Positions 24,201 to 32,095 of a stretch of 64,000 nt of DNA are shown in pieces. The notes below the pieces were generated by a model. That model saw nothing but the letters and a program-made list of their open reading frames with translations, did no database searches and was not told the origin of the DNA. How positions within the stretch are numbered: the first letter of the stretch is position 1; each line of letters begins with the position of its first letter. A program made the translations under genes and the position numbers. Source of the stretch: Homarus americanus (lineage: Eukaryota > Arthropoda > Malacostraca > Decapoda > Nephropidae); contig NW_024722158.1 of assembly GCF_018991925.1 (NCBI RefSeq), forward strand, positions 8,622,420 through 8,686,419, written 5' to 3'.

Positions 24201-26955
24201 ATGAATGAATACACTTCCCACAGTAGGTAACTCACCCTAGGGATAGTTCTGACAAGACTCACGTGTACCCTGACGTAGGCCCAGTGGGTGCTTGGCTGGG
24301 CTGCCTCCTATGGGAGGCTTCTGCTTAGCTGGGGTCTGGTCGGGAAGTCCCCCTCCCGACCTGGGTTGGTAATTAGCGGACGAGGTCACGTCCCTAGGGT
24401 CTTGGGGTGTGTCCACCTGGTATATGGTGGTACCACGAGGTCTGTAGTGTACTCGCTGTTATATGTGATGTAATTCTGGGCTGTAAGCTTTGGTCTGATA
24501 TTCAATCATTAAAGTGCCAAAATAATTGTCTTTGATTTTTTTTCTTCATACACTGTACAACAAGGCTTAACCGATTCGTAAGCTCCAATTTTCATTTAAA
24601 TGATCTTACTCAACAATATGGCTTTAAACATGGTCACACGTTCACAAAACCTAAAATAAGGAGTAAATTACAAATATCCTGGGAGCAAATTTACCGGTAA
24701 TGTCATGCTTGTCGATGTGAAAATAATAATAAATGGTACATGATGGAGGACCTGTGGATAGCTGTTAAGGGCACGTATTCCACAAGCACGACAGGCAAAT
24801 TGGTTGGACATTTTGGGTGGTTGACAGGGTGACATGATGGAGAGTTGGGTGGATGACAGGGCGACATGATGGAGAGTTGGGTGGTTGACAGGGTGACAGG
24901 AGGGAGAGTTGGGTGGTTTACAAGGTGACATGATGGAGAGTTGGGTGGTTGACAGGGTGACATGATGGAGAGTTGGGTGGTTGACAGGGTGACATGATGG
25001 AGAGATTGGGTGGTTGACAGGGTGACATGATTGAGAGTTGGGTGGATGACAGGGCGACATGATGGAGAGTTGGGTGGTTCACAGGGTGACAGGAGGGAGA
25101 GTTGGATGGTTGGGGGTGACAGGAGGGAGAGTTGGGTGGTTTACAAGGTGACATGATGGAGAGTTGGGTGGTTGACAGGGTGATAGGAGGGAGAGTTGGG
25201 TGGTTGACAGAAGGGAGAGTTGGGTGGATGACAGGGGTGACAGGAGGGAGAGTTGGGTGGTTTACAAGGTGACATGATGGAGAGTTGGGTGGTTGACAGG
25301 GTGATAGGAGGGAGAGTTGGGTAGTTGACAGGGTGACAGAAGGGAGAGTTGGGTGGATGACAGGGTGACGGGAGAGTTGGGTGGTTGACAGGGTGACAGG
25401 AGGGAGAGTTGGGTGGTTGACAGGGTGATAGGACGGAGAGTTGGGTGGTTGACAGAAGGGAGAGTTGGGTGGATGACAGGTGACAGGAGGGAGAGTTGGG
25501 TGGTTGACAGGGTGACAGGAGGGAGAGTTGGATGGTTGATAGGGTGACAGGAAGGAGAGCTGGGTGGTTGACAGGGGGAGAGTTGGGTGGTTTACAAGGT
25601 GACAGGAGGGAGAGTTGGATGGTTGACAGGGTGACAGGAGGGAGAGTTGGGTGGCTGACAGGGTGACAGGAGGGAGAGTTGGGTGGTTTACAAGGTGACA
25701 TGATGGAGAGTTGGGTGGTTGACAGGGTGACAGGAGGGAGAGTTGGGTGGCTGACAGGGTGACAGGAGGAGGGTTGGGTGGTTGACAGGGTGACAGGAGG
25801 GAGAGTTGGATGGTTGACAGGGTGACAGGAGAGTTGGGTGGTTTACAAGGTGACAGGAGGGAGAGTTGGATGGTTGACAGGGTGACAGAAGGGAGAGTTG
25901 GGTGGTTGACAGGGTGACAGGAGGGAGAGTTGGGTGGTTTACAAGGTGACAGGAGGGAGAGTTGGGTGGTTGACAGGGTGACAGGAGGGAGAGTTGGATG
26001 GTTGACAGGGTGACAGGAGGGAGAGTTGGATGGTTGACAGGGTGACATGATGGAGAGTTGGGTGGTTGACAGGGTGACAGGAGGGAGAGTTGGGTGGCTG
26101 ACAGGGTGACAGGAGGGAGAGTTGGATGGTTGACAGGGTGACAGGAAGGAGAGTTGGATGGTTGACAGGGTGACAGGAGTTGAGGACATTCACGCACTGG
26201 ATAATAAACAAACCTCATCTTCTACATATGTAATAAACCCCAAATAACATAACTTAACTACTACCAATCAAACAACCACAGCATCACCACCCACGGGCAA
26301 CCAAATTACCGTGTAAATATGGCAACAGACTACAATATTTAGCTAACACTTACAAAGGAAAAATAAAATATATAATATCATTCATCTTCGTACACAACAC
26401 CTCTCACTTGTTTTGTTACGTTTACATTCACGTATCAATCATCTATCACCACCCCCCCCCCGTTCTCTCAACCGTTATGAAAATCAACCTAAAATATGTC
26501 ATGAGTGAGGGAAGTGGTTGACACGGTTATTAGTAGTGGCTACGGTGTGTGACCAAGGCTGCTGCTCCCCCCTCCACCACACACAATGTCCGATGACTGT
26601 TTTTATAGTAATTTTCATGTATATTTATGAAACCCCATCTTTAACGTGACATCCGGTATACATGTCCTTCACTTTTAGTATCAGTGTTTCCAAATTCGTT
26701 ATGTGTCACGAGGTGAAGTAGTTTGTAAGTATACGATATATAGTATTTATGAATCAACAATCTTACTATATATGTCCTATTGCTTACAAAACTTAAATCA
26801 GTATATTTCAGTTTTCAGCGATGTAAATTATGCTATAATTATTAATGAAGTCTGATCACTTATTTCCTAAAGGTTCAAGCCAGGTTACTGACATGAAATT
26901 ATTTGAATGAACGAAATGTCTCATTCTTAACAGTGGACTTACCTGGGGAAGCCAT
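12129..26955 (-). CDS. Secreted mucin-like/rhodanese-domain protein (complete five-exon gene, 249 aa)
   Basis: Gene-level entry; coding exons (- strand order) 26943-26955, 18015-18389, 14099-14218, 12509-12677, 12129-12201. Each joint is GT-AG and restores a split codon. Predicted layout: signal peptide at about residues 1-22 (hydrophobic IFLLVLAVVAAA); Thr-rich repeats at about 40-115 with TTTTT and SATTAT units, a likely O-glycosylated mucin-like spacer; KHYTCRKPGVEYPVG linker; rhodanese domain at about 131-240. Visible domain landmarks are LLIDVRN (Asp149), the active loop CRSGRR with Cys204, and the terminal YFGSFLEW motif. The six-residue loop is that of single-domain rhodaneses such as the TSTD group and Drosophila Hsp67B2, which transfer sulfane sulfur. 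Those relatives are normally cytosolic or mitochondrial; a signal peptide plus mucin spacer is unusual. Extracellular location is predicted, not shown. Confidence 0.88.
12509..12677 (-). CDS. Rhodanese gene, exon 4 (active site)
   Basis: Acceptor ATATATCAG; donor GTAAAC. It encodes PEIYEAVQLDENEFMEKYGF and then DKNVVLTCRSGRRIRKAGKL. Cys in CRSGRR is the predicted sulfur-accepting nucleophile. Length is 2+165+2 bases, in phase with both neighbouring exons. Confidence 0.9.
13041..13868. repeat. 24-bp minisatellite in rhodanese intron 3
   Basis: About 34 tandem copies of a unit close to CATGTAACTCAGCATTCC + TCAGTC. Variant units (CATTCTACCACACTC, CAATGTCCCTCAGTCT) recur in the same order, giving a higher-order pattern. 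Because 24 is divisible by 3 the array stays open in several frames, giving a false 322-codon ORF. Confidence 0.95.
14099..14218 (-). CDS. Rhodanese gene, exon 3 (domain N-terminal half)
   Basis: Acceptor CCCCTCACAG; donor GTGAGT. It encodes ITFEELQEALEMGGVLLIDV then RNRTELEATGKLPWSYNLP. This is the first beta-alpha part of a rhodanese fold with the conserved Asp/Arg of IDVR. Splicing joins it to the Thr-rich exon through a split Gly codon and to exon 4 through a split Leu codon. Confidence 0.9.
14407..14722. mobile_element. 316-bp MITE with TA duplication
   Basis: Flanked by TA (14405-14406, 14723-14724). The left end CAGGTACTCCCCGACTTACG reappears inverted at the right end with a few extra bases (CAGGTACCGGTACTCCCCGA). 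The interior (GTAATTCACTTTAAAATGG) is shared with a shorter relative at 39207-39378. No coding capacity is evident; probably Tigger/mariner-type. Confidence 0.8.
15100..15565 (-). repeat. Dispersed repeat R1, copy 1 (retroposon-like, A/T-rich tail)
   Basis: Closely similar copies lie at 38733-39110 (same strand as this one) and 40175-40600 (inverted). Shared core: CAGCAACCTGGGACTTG and GGCAGCAGGGTCTACCATTA. Read on the minus strand the copy ends with GTGCCCGGGTGAGC and a poly-A/AAT tail, like the LINE tails at 1813-1880 and 28021-28075. It is probably a LINE 3' end or a SINE that borrows it. Confidence 0.7.
16050..16800 (-). mobile_element. LINE fragment (reverse transcriptase C-terminal region)
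   Basis: Minus-strand pieces in order: ECEKDLGVYVENELKFSGHC, then LPYLEYCHPFWSPRYARD, then VVNSWNNLPESDVTAPSVSS, ending near 16060. The order matches the region downstream of the catalytic core in jockey/CR1-type LINEs. Broken by frameshifts and 5'-truncated; sits in rhodanese intron 2. Confidence 0.8.
16807..17060. repeat. Degenerate purine-rich tract
   Basis: GGAAGGTGAGGAGGGAAGG-like and GTGTGGGAGTAAGGTGGGGA units repeat imperfectly. The pyrimidine strand reads as spurious Pro/Ser/Leu ORFs. No gene is seen. Confidence 0.7.
18015..18389 (-). CDS. Rhodanese gene, exon 2 (signal peptide core and Thr-rich mucin-like spacer)
   Basis: The acceptor TTCCCAG precedes 18389; the donor GTAAGTAAG lies below 18015. 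The exon supplies the hydrophobic signal core (RLIFLLVLAVVAAAKA), a Gln/Asp-rich stretch, about 75 residues dominated by Thr with Ala, Pro and Ser, and the linker KHYTCRKPGVEYPV. The repeats are codon-level microsatellite-like (GTAGTGGTAGCTGAG on the + strand), so length may vary between individuals. The local MFPDARL start is intronic; the real start is in exon 1. Confidence 0.87.
19060..19275 (+). mobile_element. Short LINE 3'-end fragment with AGGTAA-like tail
   Basis: The stretch around 19185-19270 (ACAATGGAGGGATTCTACAC ... TGGCCATTAGGTAAATTAGG) parallels 20058-20150 (ACAATAGAGGGATCCTACAC ... GTCAGGTAAGGCAAAGTAAGG). This suggests two copies of one LINE 3' end tailed by AGGTAA-type repeats. 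Confidence 0.5.
19715..20145 (+). mobile_element. LINE C-terminal fragment
   Basis: Broken plus-strand frames encode RATIIIHDLNHLNYPKTPRT, a TQRVVDQWKSLPAK-like motif and then FKIAIDKTTIS. This is the usual C-terminal order of jockey/CR1-type reverse transcriptase proteins. Its 3' tail runs straight into the following minisatellite. Confidence 0.65.
20146..20728. repeat. GGTAGGTGGGTA minisatellite with 80-bp higher-order unit
   Basis: The marker ACGTGGGTAGGACTAGG recurs at spacings of 80 bases (for example 20331 to 20411 and 20566 to 20646), with one 75-base step. It lies in rhodanese intron 1... 2 territory on the side of exon 2 away from exon 3, i.e. intron 1, and starts exactly at a LINE tail. 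Confidence 0.92.
21010..21540. repeat. 31-bp minisatellite in rhodanese intron 1
   Basis: About 16 tandem units of CCCAAAGTGAAGGACTCTAC followed by ATGGGACACAA or a variant ending GTGGGGCAGAA(GGA). Unit length varies from 31 to 39 bases. No secondary coding signal. Confidence 0.93.
21541..23582. other. Intron DNA without recognised features
   Basis: Part of rhodanese intron 1. It contains a run of C at about 22585 and an AC-rich patch near 22350. No coding exon, RNA or clear transposon is seen. Confidence 0.5.
23583..23740 (+). repeat. Dispersed repeat R2, copy 1
   Basis: TTACTAGCCGCTCGGGTGGT and TCTGTTCTTTA...TTTGATATAACCTT recur in diverged form at 29803-29940. Class unknown. Confidence 0.5.
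24230..24540. other. GC-rich block of unknown nature
   Basis: A locally GC-rich stretch (for example GGAAGTCCCCCTCCCGACC) inside AT-rich intron DNA, followed by ATTAAAG and a T run. It could be a solo LTR or another insertion, but no second copy or flanking duplication was found. Confidence 0.3.
24811..26178. repeat. 32-bp minisatellite (about 1.37 kb) in rhodanese intron 1
   Basis: More than 40 units close to GACAGGGTGACAGGAGGG + AGAGTTGGGTGGTT. Sub-variants (ACATGATGG, TTTACAAGG, GGATGACAGG) are interspersed in recurring order, suggesting higher-order amplification. Minus-strand frames stay open through it and mimic a 423-residue Pro/Ser/His protein. Confidence 0.95.
26943..26955 (-). CDS. 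Rhodanese gene, exon 1 coding part (ATG)
   Basis: ATGGCTTCCCCAG followed by donor GTAAGT. Four codons (MASP) plus one base that joins AT from exon 2 to give Asp. The ATG has G at -3 and +4, a good initiation context. The 5' untranslated region continues above 26955. This tiny exon is below normal gene-finder thresholds; its support is the exact phase match and the completion of a signal peptide. Confidence 0.8.
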
Positions 26956-27110
26956 CACTGTCAACCTGGTAGCAGACGGAGCGCGCACAAGGTACTGTAC
27001 TGGAAACTAAAGGCTGAGGGCAGCGAGTGTACCTGAGAGAAACAGCCAGCCTCACCGTGTGCGAGTGCCAGATACTGCTGTCTCGCGTAATTTGTTTATC
27101 GCTAAATACA
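26956..27110 (-). promoter_or_regulatory. Probable 5' UTR/promoter region of the rhodanese gene
   Basis: A moderately GC-rich stretch directly upstream of the start codon (GCGCGCTCCGTCTGCTACC on the minus strand) within AT-rich surroundings. No TATA box could be assigned with confidence. Confidence 0.35.
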
Positions 27111-27594
27111 ATCATTGATTACAACAAAGAACCATATCTGATGATCAGTTTATACATTTCTATGATAAATTATTTTCATCTGTATATTTCAGTACACTGC
27201 ATGAGCAAACCAATATTCTCTAGAGTAGAATAATCGCTTCACTGGGGACTGTACTGCCCAGTATAGCATTATTATATCACTTGGTGTTAGTACATACATG
27301 AACTAGTTGTGCTTGGTTTAATTAATACAAGACAATATCTTTACGTTATTAATAAAAACACTGTTATGAGACAATAGCTGGAACGTTGACGTAAACGTGC
27401 TAAAATTATTTTTGGCAACTCCAGACTGCAGCCAGACTAAAGAAAGCGAAAGGCGAGGTTAATGAATATAGTTATTGGTTACACAATAACTGTGTTGGCT
27501 TATGTTTACACAAATACGAGAACAAGTAAATGTTGACTGCAGTGTGTCAAGAAATGCGTGATTAAGAATACAAGGAGTTTTTGAGGATAATTTA

Positions 27595-28887
27595 GTGTTA
27601 CATTGTGAGTATGAGTACATCCCAGAGTGCTCAGAGCTGTGCAACGGGCTTACTGAGCCTCTTAAGATCTTATTCAATAGATGCCTGGATGAGAAAAAGG
27701 TTACCTTATTCAGTCAGGGCGATCGTCCCTCCACGAATAATTATAGACTAGTGAACCTGACCAGCATAGTGTGTAAAGTACTGGAGAGCATTATTAGAGA
27801 TGCCATGATGGAACATCTACTACGAAACAACTTTGTAAGGAACTGACAACATGCCAACTGCCATCGAGTTAGGAGTAAGGGTAGAGGGTGCATAGAAACT
27901 ATAACGCGTGAGTGTACCTGAGACAAGTGGGGTACCACAGTGCAGTGTACTGGGCCCGTTGTTGTTTGTTTGTTCCATAAACGACATGCCAGAAGCTACA
28001 GAATATTTTTTTATTATTTTTTTTACGGGAATTAGCCCACCCGGACACAGGTCGAACGACCCACAACGGGAATGATACCAAGTTATTCAGGGAAATTAAG
28101 AACCAAACGGACTGTGAAGAGATACAGAAATATCCCTGCCAGCTTCAAGAGCGGTAGAAATCAAGAAATGTAAGAGGATGTACAGTAGCTAAAACAACTA
28201 TCTGTGCAGGTGGGGGTCGATATGCTCCGAAATTTTACGTGTGACTTGTGACAGCCCTCATATACCAATATTTATCGTCCATGGTCTCATATTGTTTCCC
28301 ACAAAGTATGCACAGATAGTTGTTTTAGCTACTGTACCTAGATCGTGCCAATTATGGAGGCGTACCCCATGTCCCAACGAGACGAAAAAAAAGCATTAAT
28401 AGAGACCGAATGTGGAGAGGACCTGGGTGTGTCTGTTGACAATGAACTGAAGTTCTCAGGTCATTGTGAGTCGTTCGGCTAATTCCCGTAAAAAAAATCG
28501 TAACGCTCTTCAAGAGTGAGGTGCTTTCCCGTCTGGAATATACTGTCTGGTCCCCGAGATATGCTAGACTGCTAGAGACTATCAGTTGACTGAAAATGTC
28601 CAAAAAGAGGGCTATCAGGCTGCTGCCTGCGATACAGCACCTCAGTTACCCAAAGATTAAAACGCTTGCAACTGCCTAGCTTATACTATAGGCGGGGTGA
28701 CTTAATTTACAAACATCTCAGAGGACACTACTCAGTCCAGTGTCCATACCTGGAGCTGGCGGACGCCCGCCCCAACAGAGGTCACAGCTCAAGGTTGAAG
28801 AACCAACAGGCCCAGAAAATTGTGAGGGCAAACTTTTTTGGAGTAAGAATTGTAAACTCTTGGAATAATCTGCCAGTGTTGTGACAA
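27595..28887 (+). mobile_element. Decayed LINE (reverse transcriptase fragments), left part
   Basis: In order: SNNYRLVNLTSIVCK-type reverse transcriptase motif (as TNNYRLVNLTSIVCKVLESI) at 27730-27800; LINE-tail sequence in inverted sense near 28021-28075; DLGVSVDNELKFSGHCE near 28420-28470; VQCPYLELADARPNRGHSS at 28738-28795; VRANFFGVRIVNSWNNLP at 28825-28878. Many stops. A probable solo LTR interrupts the reading frame after 28887, and it resumes at 29324. Confidence 0.75.
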
Positions 28888-29323
28888 TGTGGTGGATTCC
28901 TCCACTACAAACGCTGTTTGTCGCTGAAGAGCCGACCCACGAATCCAGCCGCACCTCGTGTCTAGGTCAACCAGAGCCGCCTTACACGACTGAGGTCAAC
29001 TATTAAGCCACGCCTACCCCCGCTATATAAGACCTGACCTCGTGGTGACCTACCTCTTTCTACTCACAGCCACCAGCAAGCAACACCTCCTCCTCCTGCC
29101 TGGCGGCCCTCGCTCCCACCGGCGAGCATGGCGACCCACAAGCTTGTCCTCCTCTGAGCACCCTCACCAACCAGCTCTCTCTACATCACGCTTGTAACCA
29201 CGCTGCTACTTCCCAGCACCAAGCTGCATTGTACATCCAATACAACATGTATACAGAGTGCACATTGTGAGTTTCCTTTCTCCATCCCATCCTGAGTGTG
29301 ACCCAATATCTCATAACTCCACA
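28888..29323 (+). mobile_element. Probable solo LTR, copy 1 (436 bp), inserted in a LINE
   Basis: Starts TGTGGTGGATTCC and ends CTCCACA, short inverted ends typical of LTRs. It has a TATA-like CTATATAAG near 29023-29031. A sister copy with the same limits lies at 34339-34771. The flanking LINE frame (LINE position known from 16070-16300) is split exactly here, confirming an insertion. The target duplication is unclear (ACAA versus ACAC). Confidence 0.7.
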
Positions 29324-29470
29324 ACACCGAGTGTGAGCTCTTTCAAAAACAGACTTGACCGACACGTTCAGGAGCTGGTGCATGCCCAGTACTTGCCAAC
29401 AGTGCGTAACAGAGAAGTAACCGATCGCCCAAGCGGCTAACGAGCCGATCATTGGTGAAGAGGATAAAAG
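29324..29470 (+). mobile_element. LINE fragment, right part
   Basis: Continuation of the LINE broken by the LTR: TPSVSSFKNRLDRHVQELVH followed by AQYLPTVRNREVTDRPSG and a stop at 29438-29440. It closely matches the minus-strand copy at 16070-16170. Confidence 0.75.
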
Positions 29471-29802
29471 TAAAAAGTAAGAGTAATAATTGCTTATGCC
29501 TGCTTGTTACGGTAATATCTTGCTTGTAGATCCTATTGTGCTCCGTTCGTACTATACATTCTAGCCAAGAGGGGCGGAACCAGGAAATTTTCAAGGGAGG
29601 AATACATTATTATATACACAAAGAAGGCCACCTAATGTAGGACTGAAAGAGCACTTTGAAATTTTGTACGTGTATCAACACTACTGTAATAGATGGCAAG
29701 TGATTAGACAGCGATTAGAATACCATACAGCAGAGGCATTGCCCTAGTCACAGTGTGTTAACCACTTGACCATTATTTTATCACTTCCACCACTTGTTAA
29801 CT

Positions 29803-30105
29803 TACTAGCTAATCGGGTGGTCTGTCTGTTCTTTGATATGACCTTCATTACCCAGTGTTAGTACAGGAGGGAACCGGAGTATCCGGAGAAAACTTGCGAT
29901 GTTTGGTAGAGCGCCTTCGGGTGCCTATTTCATGCTATAGAGGGGCTATGCGTGATTTAATAATAGTTTAGACACACCGTGTAGAACAGTACCCAGTCAA
30001 ATGTAAATACATATCTGAAACTAGTGGATGGCCTCCCCGATAGAGGTCACAACTTAAGTTAAAGAAGCTAGCAGTACAGAAAACAGTCTGAGCGAACTTC
30101 TTTTG
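29803..30105 (+). repeat. Dispersed repeat R2, copy 2, and adjoining LINE scrap
   Basis: 29803-29940 resembles 23583-23740. At 29995-30105 a LINE remnant (AGAGGTCACAACTTAAG and ACAGAAAACAGTCTGAGCGA) corresponds to the RGHSS...QKIVRANFF region of other copies. Confidence 0.5.
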
Positions 30106-30970
30106 AATAAACACACAAATGTTTTTGTCTTAAACACTTACATTCCCTCCTTAGTATCGTCACCTTTGGAGGAACATCTTTATGGAATATTGTTTCAAAG
30201 TCATTCCGAATTTCAGCAAAGGTCTTTCCCCTATATGGTCTTTCGTGGGCGCGGCCAGACATACTGCCTCACACTCCTGTGCTCACGCAGTTACGAATGT
30301 TACCCTTTGTGTATAGAACTAAACAAAGAATTTATTTGAAATACTCTGTAACATTTAATGCCACAATATCCTGACCACGGTGGCTAGTTATACTGACCCT
30401 TTGTGAACTCTACTCTGTAATCCATTTGTACTACCGCTCACAGGACGACTATGGGGTGCACAATAAACTTGCCGCTGTAAGTAGCAAAATTAATTGATTA
30501 ATTAATTAATAGGCCCCACGCTCATTGCTACACATTCTTCAACCAAATAGTTACTAATAGGCCTATCGTTTTATTATCACAGGGACTACAGTCTTATACC
30601 TGTAACAGAAAATAAAAAAATCAGATCCCCCCCCCCCCTTTGGATATACCTGGATCCGCCCCTGTGTGTGTGTATAATTACTGGCCATGTATTGTGAAAA
30701 TTTGAGTGGCGGACAATGACTAGAGTTAGGTTGACGGCATAACTTGTACACGTCGGGGGACTTGGGTTGAGCGGCGTGATTTAGGGGGTGGACTGATAAC
30801 GTCACCAAGGTCACTTTGGGGGAGAGATGACTTATTTTTACAGCTCTGACGGACGAAGAAAACCGGTGTCTTGTTTAACCCCCCATTGTAACATCCCGAT
30901 GAGTTAATGTTCTCCATTTCCCAGTACAGAAGGTACCCGGAAAATATCTTTCCATGTTATATTAGATTAC
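30106..30970. other. Intergenic DNA without recognised genes
   Basis: Contains an ATTA tandem near 30493, a poly-C run near 30630 and short ORFs without recognisable content. Confidence 0.4.
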
Positions 30971-30975
30971 ACTCT

Positions 30976-31046
30976 TCTCACATCCGACCTGAGTATTGAA
31001 CCCTTAACGAACCAAAAAGATGCATGCGCTCTACCACTGTACCTCT
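30976..31046 (-). repeat. tRNA-like/SINE-like Pol III sequence
   Basis: On the minus strand, an A-box-like GTGGTAGAGCGC (31026-31037) is followed by a B-box-like GGGTTCAATAC (30993-31003). The arms do not pair into a full cloverleaf. It may be a degenerate tRNA or a tRNA-derived SINE head. It lies just downstream of the tRNA-His gene. Confidence 0.4.
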
Positions 31047-31092
31047 CAAGGAACACGTCGGCGTGATTTAGTCCACGGTATCAATAAAACCC

Positions 31093-31096
31093 AAAA
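31093..31096 (-). terminator. Pol III terminator (TTTT) for tRNA-His
   Basis: The first run of four T on the minus strand after the tRNA 3' end (AGGGAACTCTTCAGTTTTGG). Confidence 0.65.
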
Positions 31097-31110
31097 CTGA
31101 AGAGTTCCCT

Positions 31111-31182
31111 TGCCGTGACCAGGATTCGAACCTGGGTTATTGCGGCCACAACGCAATGTACTAACCACTATACGATCACGGC
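31111..31182 (-). tRNA. tRNA-His (anticodon GTG)
   Basis: A 72-base cloverleaf on the minus strand. The acceptor stem GCCGTGA pairs with TCACGGC. The anticodon stem TTGCG/CGCAA encloses loop TTGTGGC with anticodon GTG (complement of 31147-31149). The T arm CCAGG-TTCGAAT-CCTGG pairs fully. Internal A and B boxes are intact and a T4 terminator follows 14 bases later. There is no intron. The sequence strongly resembles canonical metazoan nuclear tRNA-His, so it is likely functional. Confidence 0.95.
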
Positions 31183-31990
31183 CACAGTGGAACTTAAATT
31201 TCAATAGTGGGATAGAACTAGAGTTAAAAAATATCACGGGACAAAGTGCGGTACCAACAGATTGGTCCCGAGAAAAAAAAAATTAATCATTACCATACGA
31301 AGCACATGGGAAGAGGGTAATACTGAAGTGTTATTCGTTGGCAGTGAGTGTGGTTCACGAATCATAAGAGCAGTATATGTGAAGAAGGAACATTTAAGAA
31401 CAATACAGTGATCCTCATATCAGCTGGGGAAGAATGAAACCGTGAAAACAATGATTAATTTGGACAACTCTGCGCTGTTCGGGTGGCACCCAGGCACTTG
31501 ACGTCACTACCAGGCCGCCAAGTCGCGAATTTTATTTCATTAAGGCATTACGTTATAGGTCTCAGTTATAACAAAACAAGTGAGTCAATAACTAATAGGA
31601 AGGTAACTGGAACTGTACATAGAAAAAGATAAGATTTTTAACAAGAGAAGCAAGTTAAATAGCGAATGAAACTCGGACAGAAACCATTATCAGAATTTTA
31701 TAACAAAAAGGGAATTTGGAGGAACAAAACTAAAAAAAAAGAGAAAGAAAGAGCGGTATAACGCAAATAAGAGAAGTCTGTGAAAATAAGCATCTGATGT
31801 CTTTAATAGTTATCCTTGGTCGAACTGCTTGCTGTTTACTGCACTGTCTAGGTACATTATATACCTGCATTGCCTACGGTCCTACGTACATACATCTGGA
31901 ATTAGTGGATGGCTACCAGTGTTAGATTACCAGAAAGAATGGGAGGGAGGCAAGGGCATAAGCCCCTCAAAAAATAATTTGATGCAGTTT

Positions 31991-32095
31991 GATTTTACGG
32001 ATCATATGAAGATCTTCCCCCCCAAAGTATCCAACTGAAGATCCTCCCCCCAGGCTAGGTTTGGGGGGGAGGATCTTCATATGATCCGATTTTAC
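31991..32095. mobile_element. 89-bp palindromic MITE with 8-bp target duplication
   Basis: The target duplication GATTTTAC is perfect at 31991-31998 and 32088-32095. Between them 31999-32087 starts GGATCATATGAAGATC and ends with its exact inverse GATCTTCATATGATCC. The pairing continues through a CCCCCCC/GGGGGGG stretch, leaving a loop of about 35 bases. An 8-bp duplication suggests hAT- or P-type mobilisation. Confidence 0.85.

Noticed and set aside
24918..26189. A 423-codon minus-strand ORF rich in Pro, Ser and His
   Set aside because: Shadow of the 32-bp intronic minisatellite; unit-length variants keep frames open by chance, and parallel frames give similar text.
31046..31237. 63-codon minus-strand ORF
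   Set aside because: It reads through the tRNA-His gene and its flanks.
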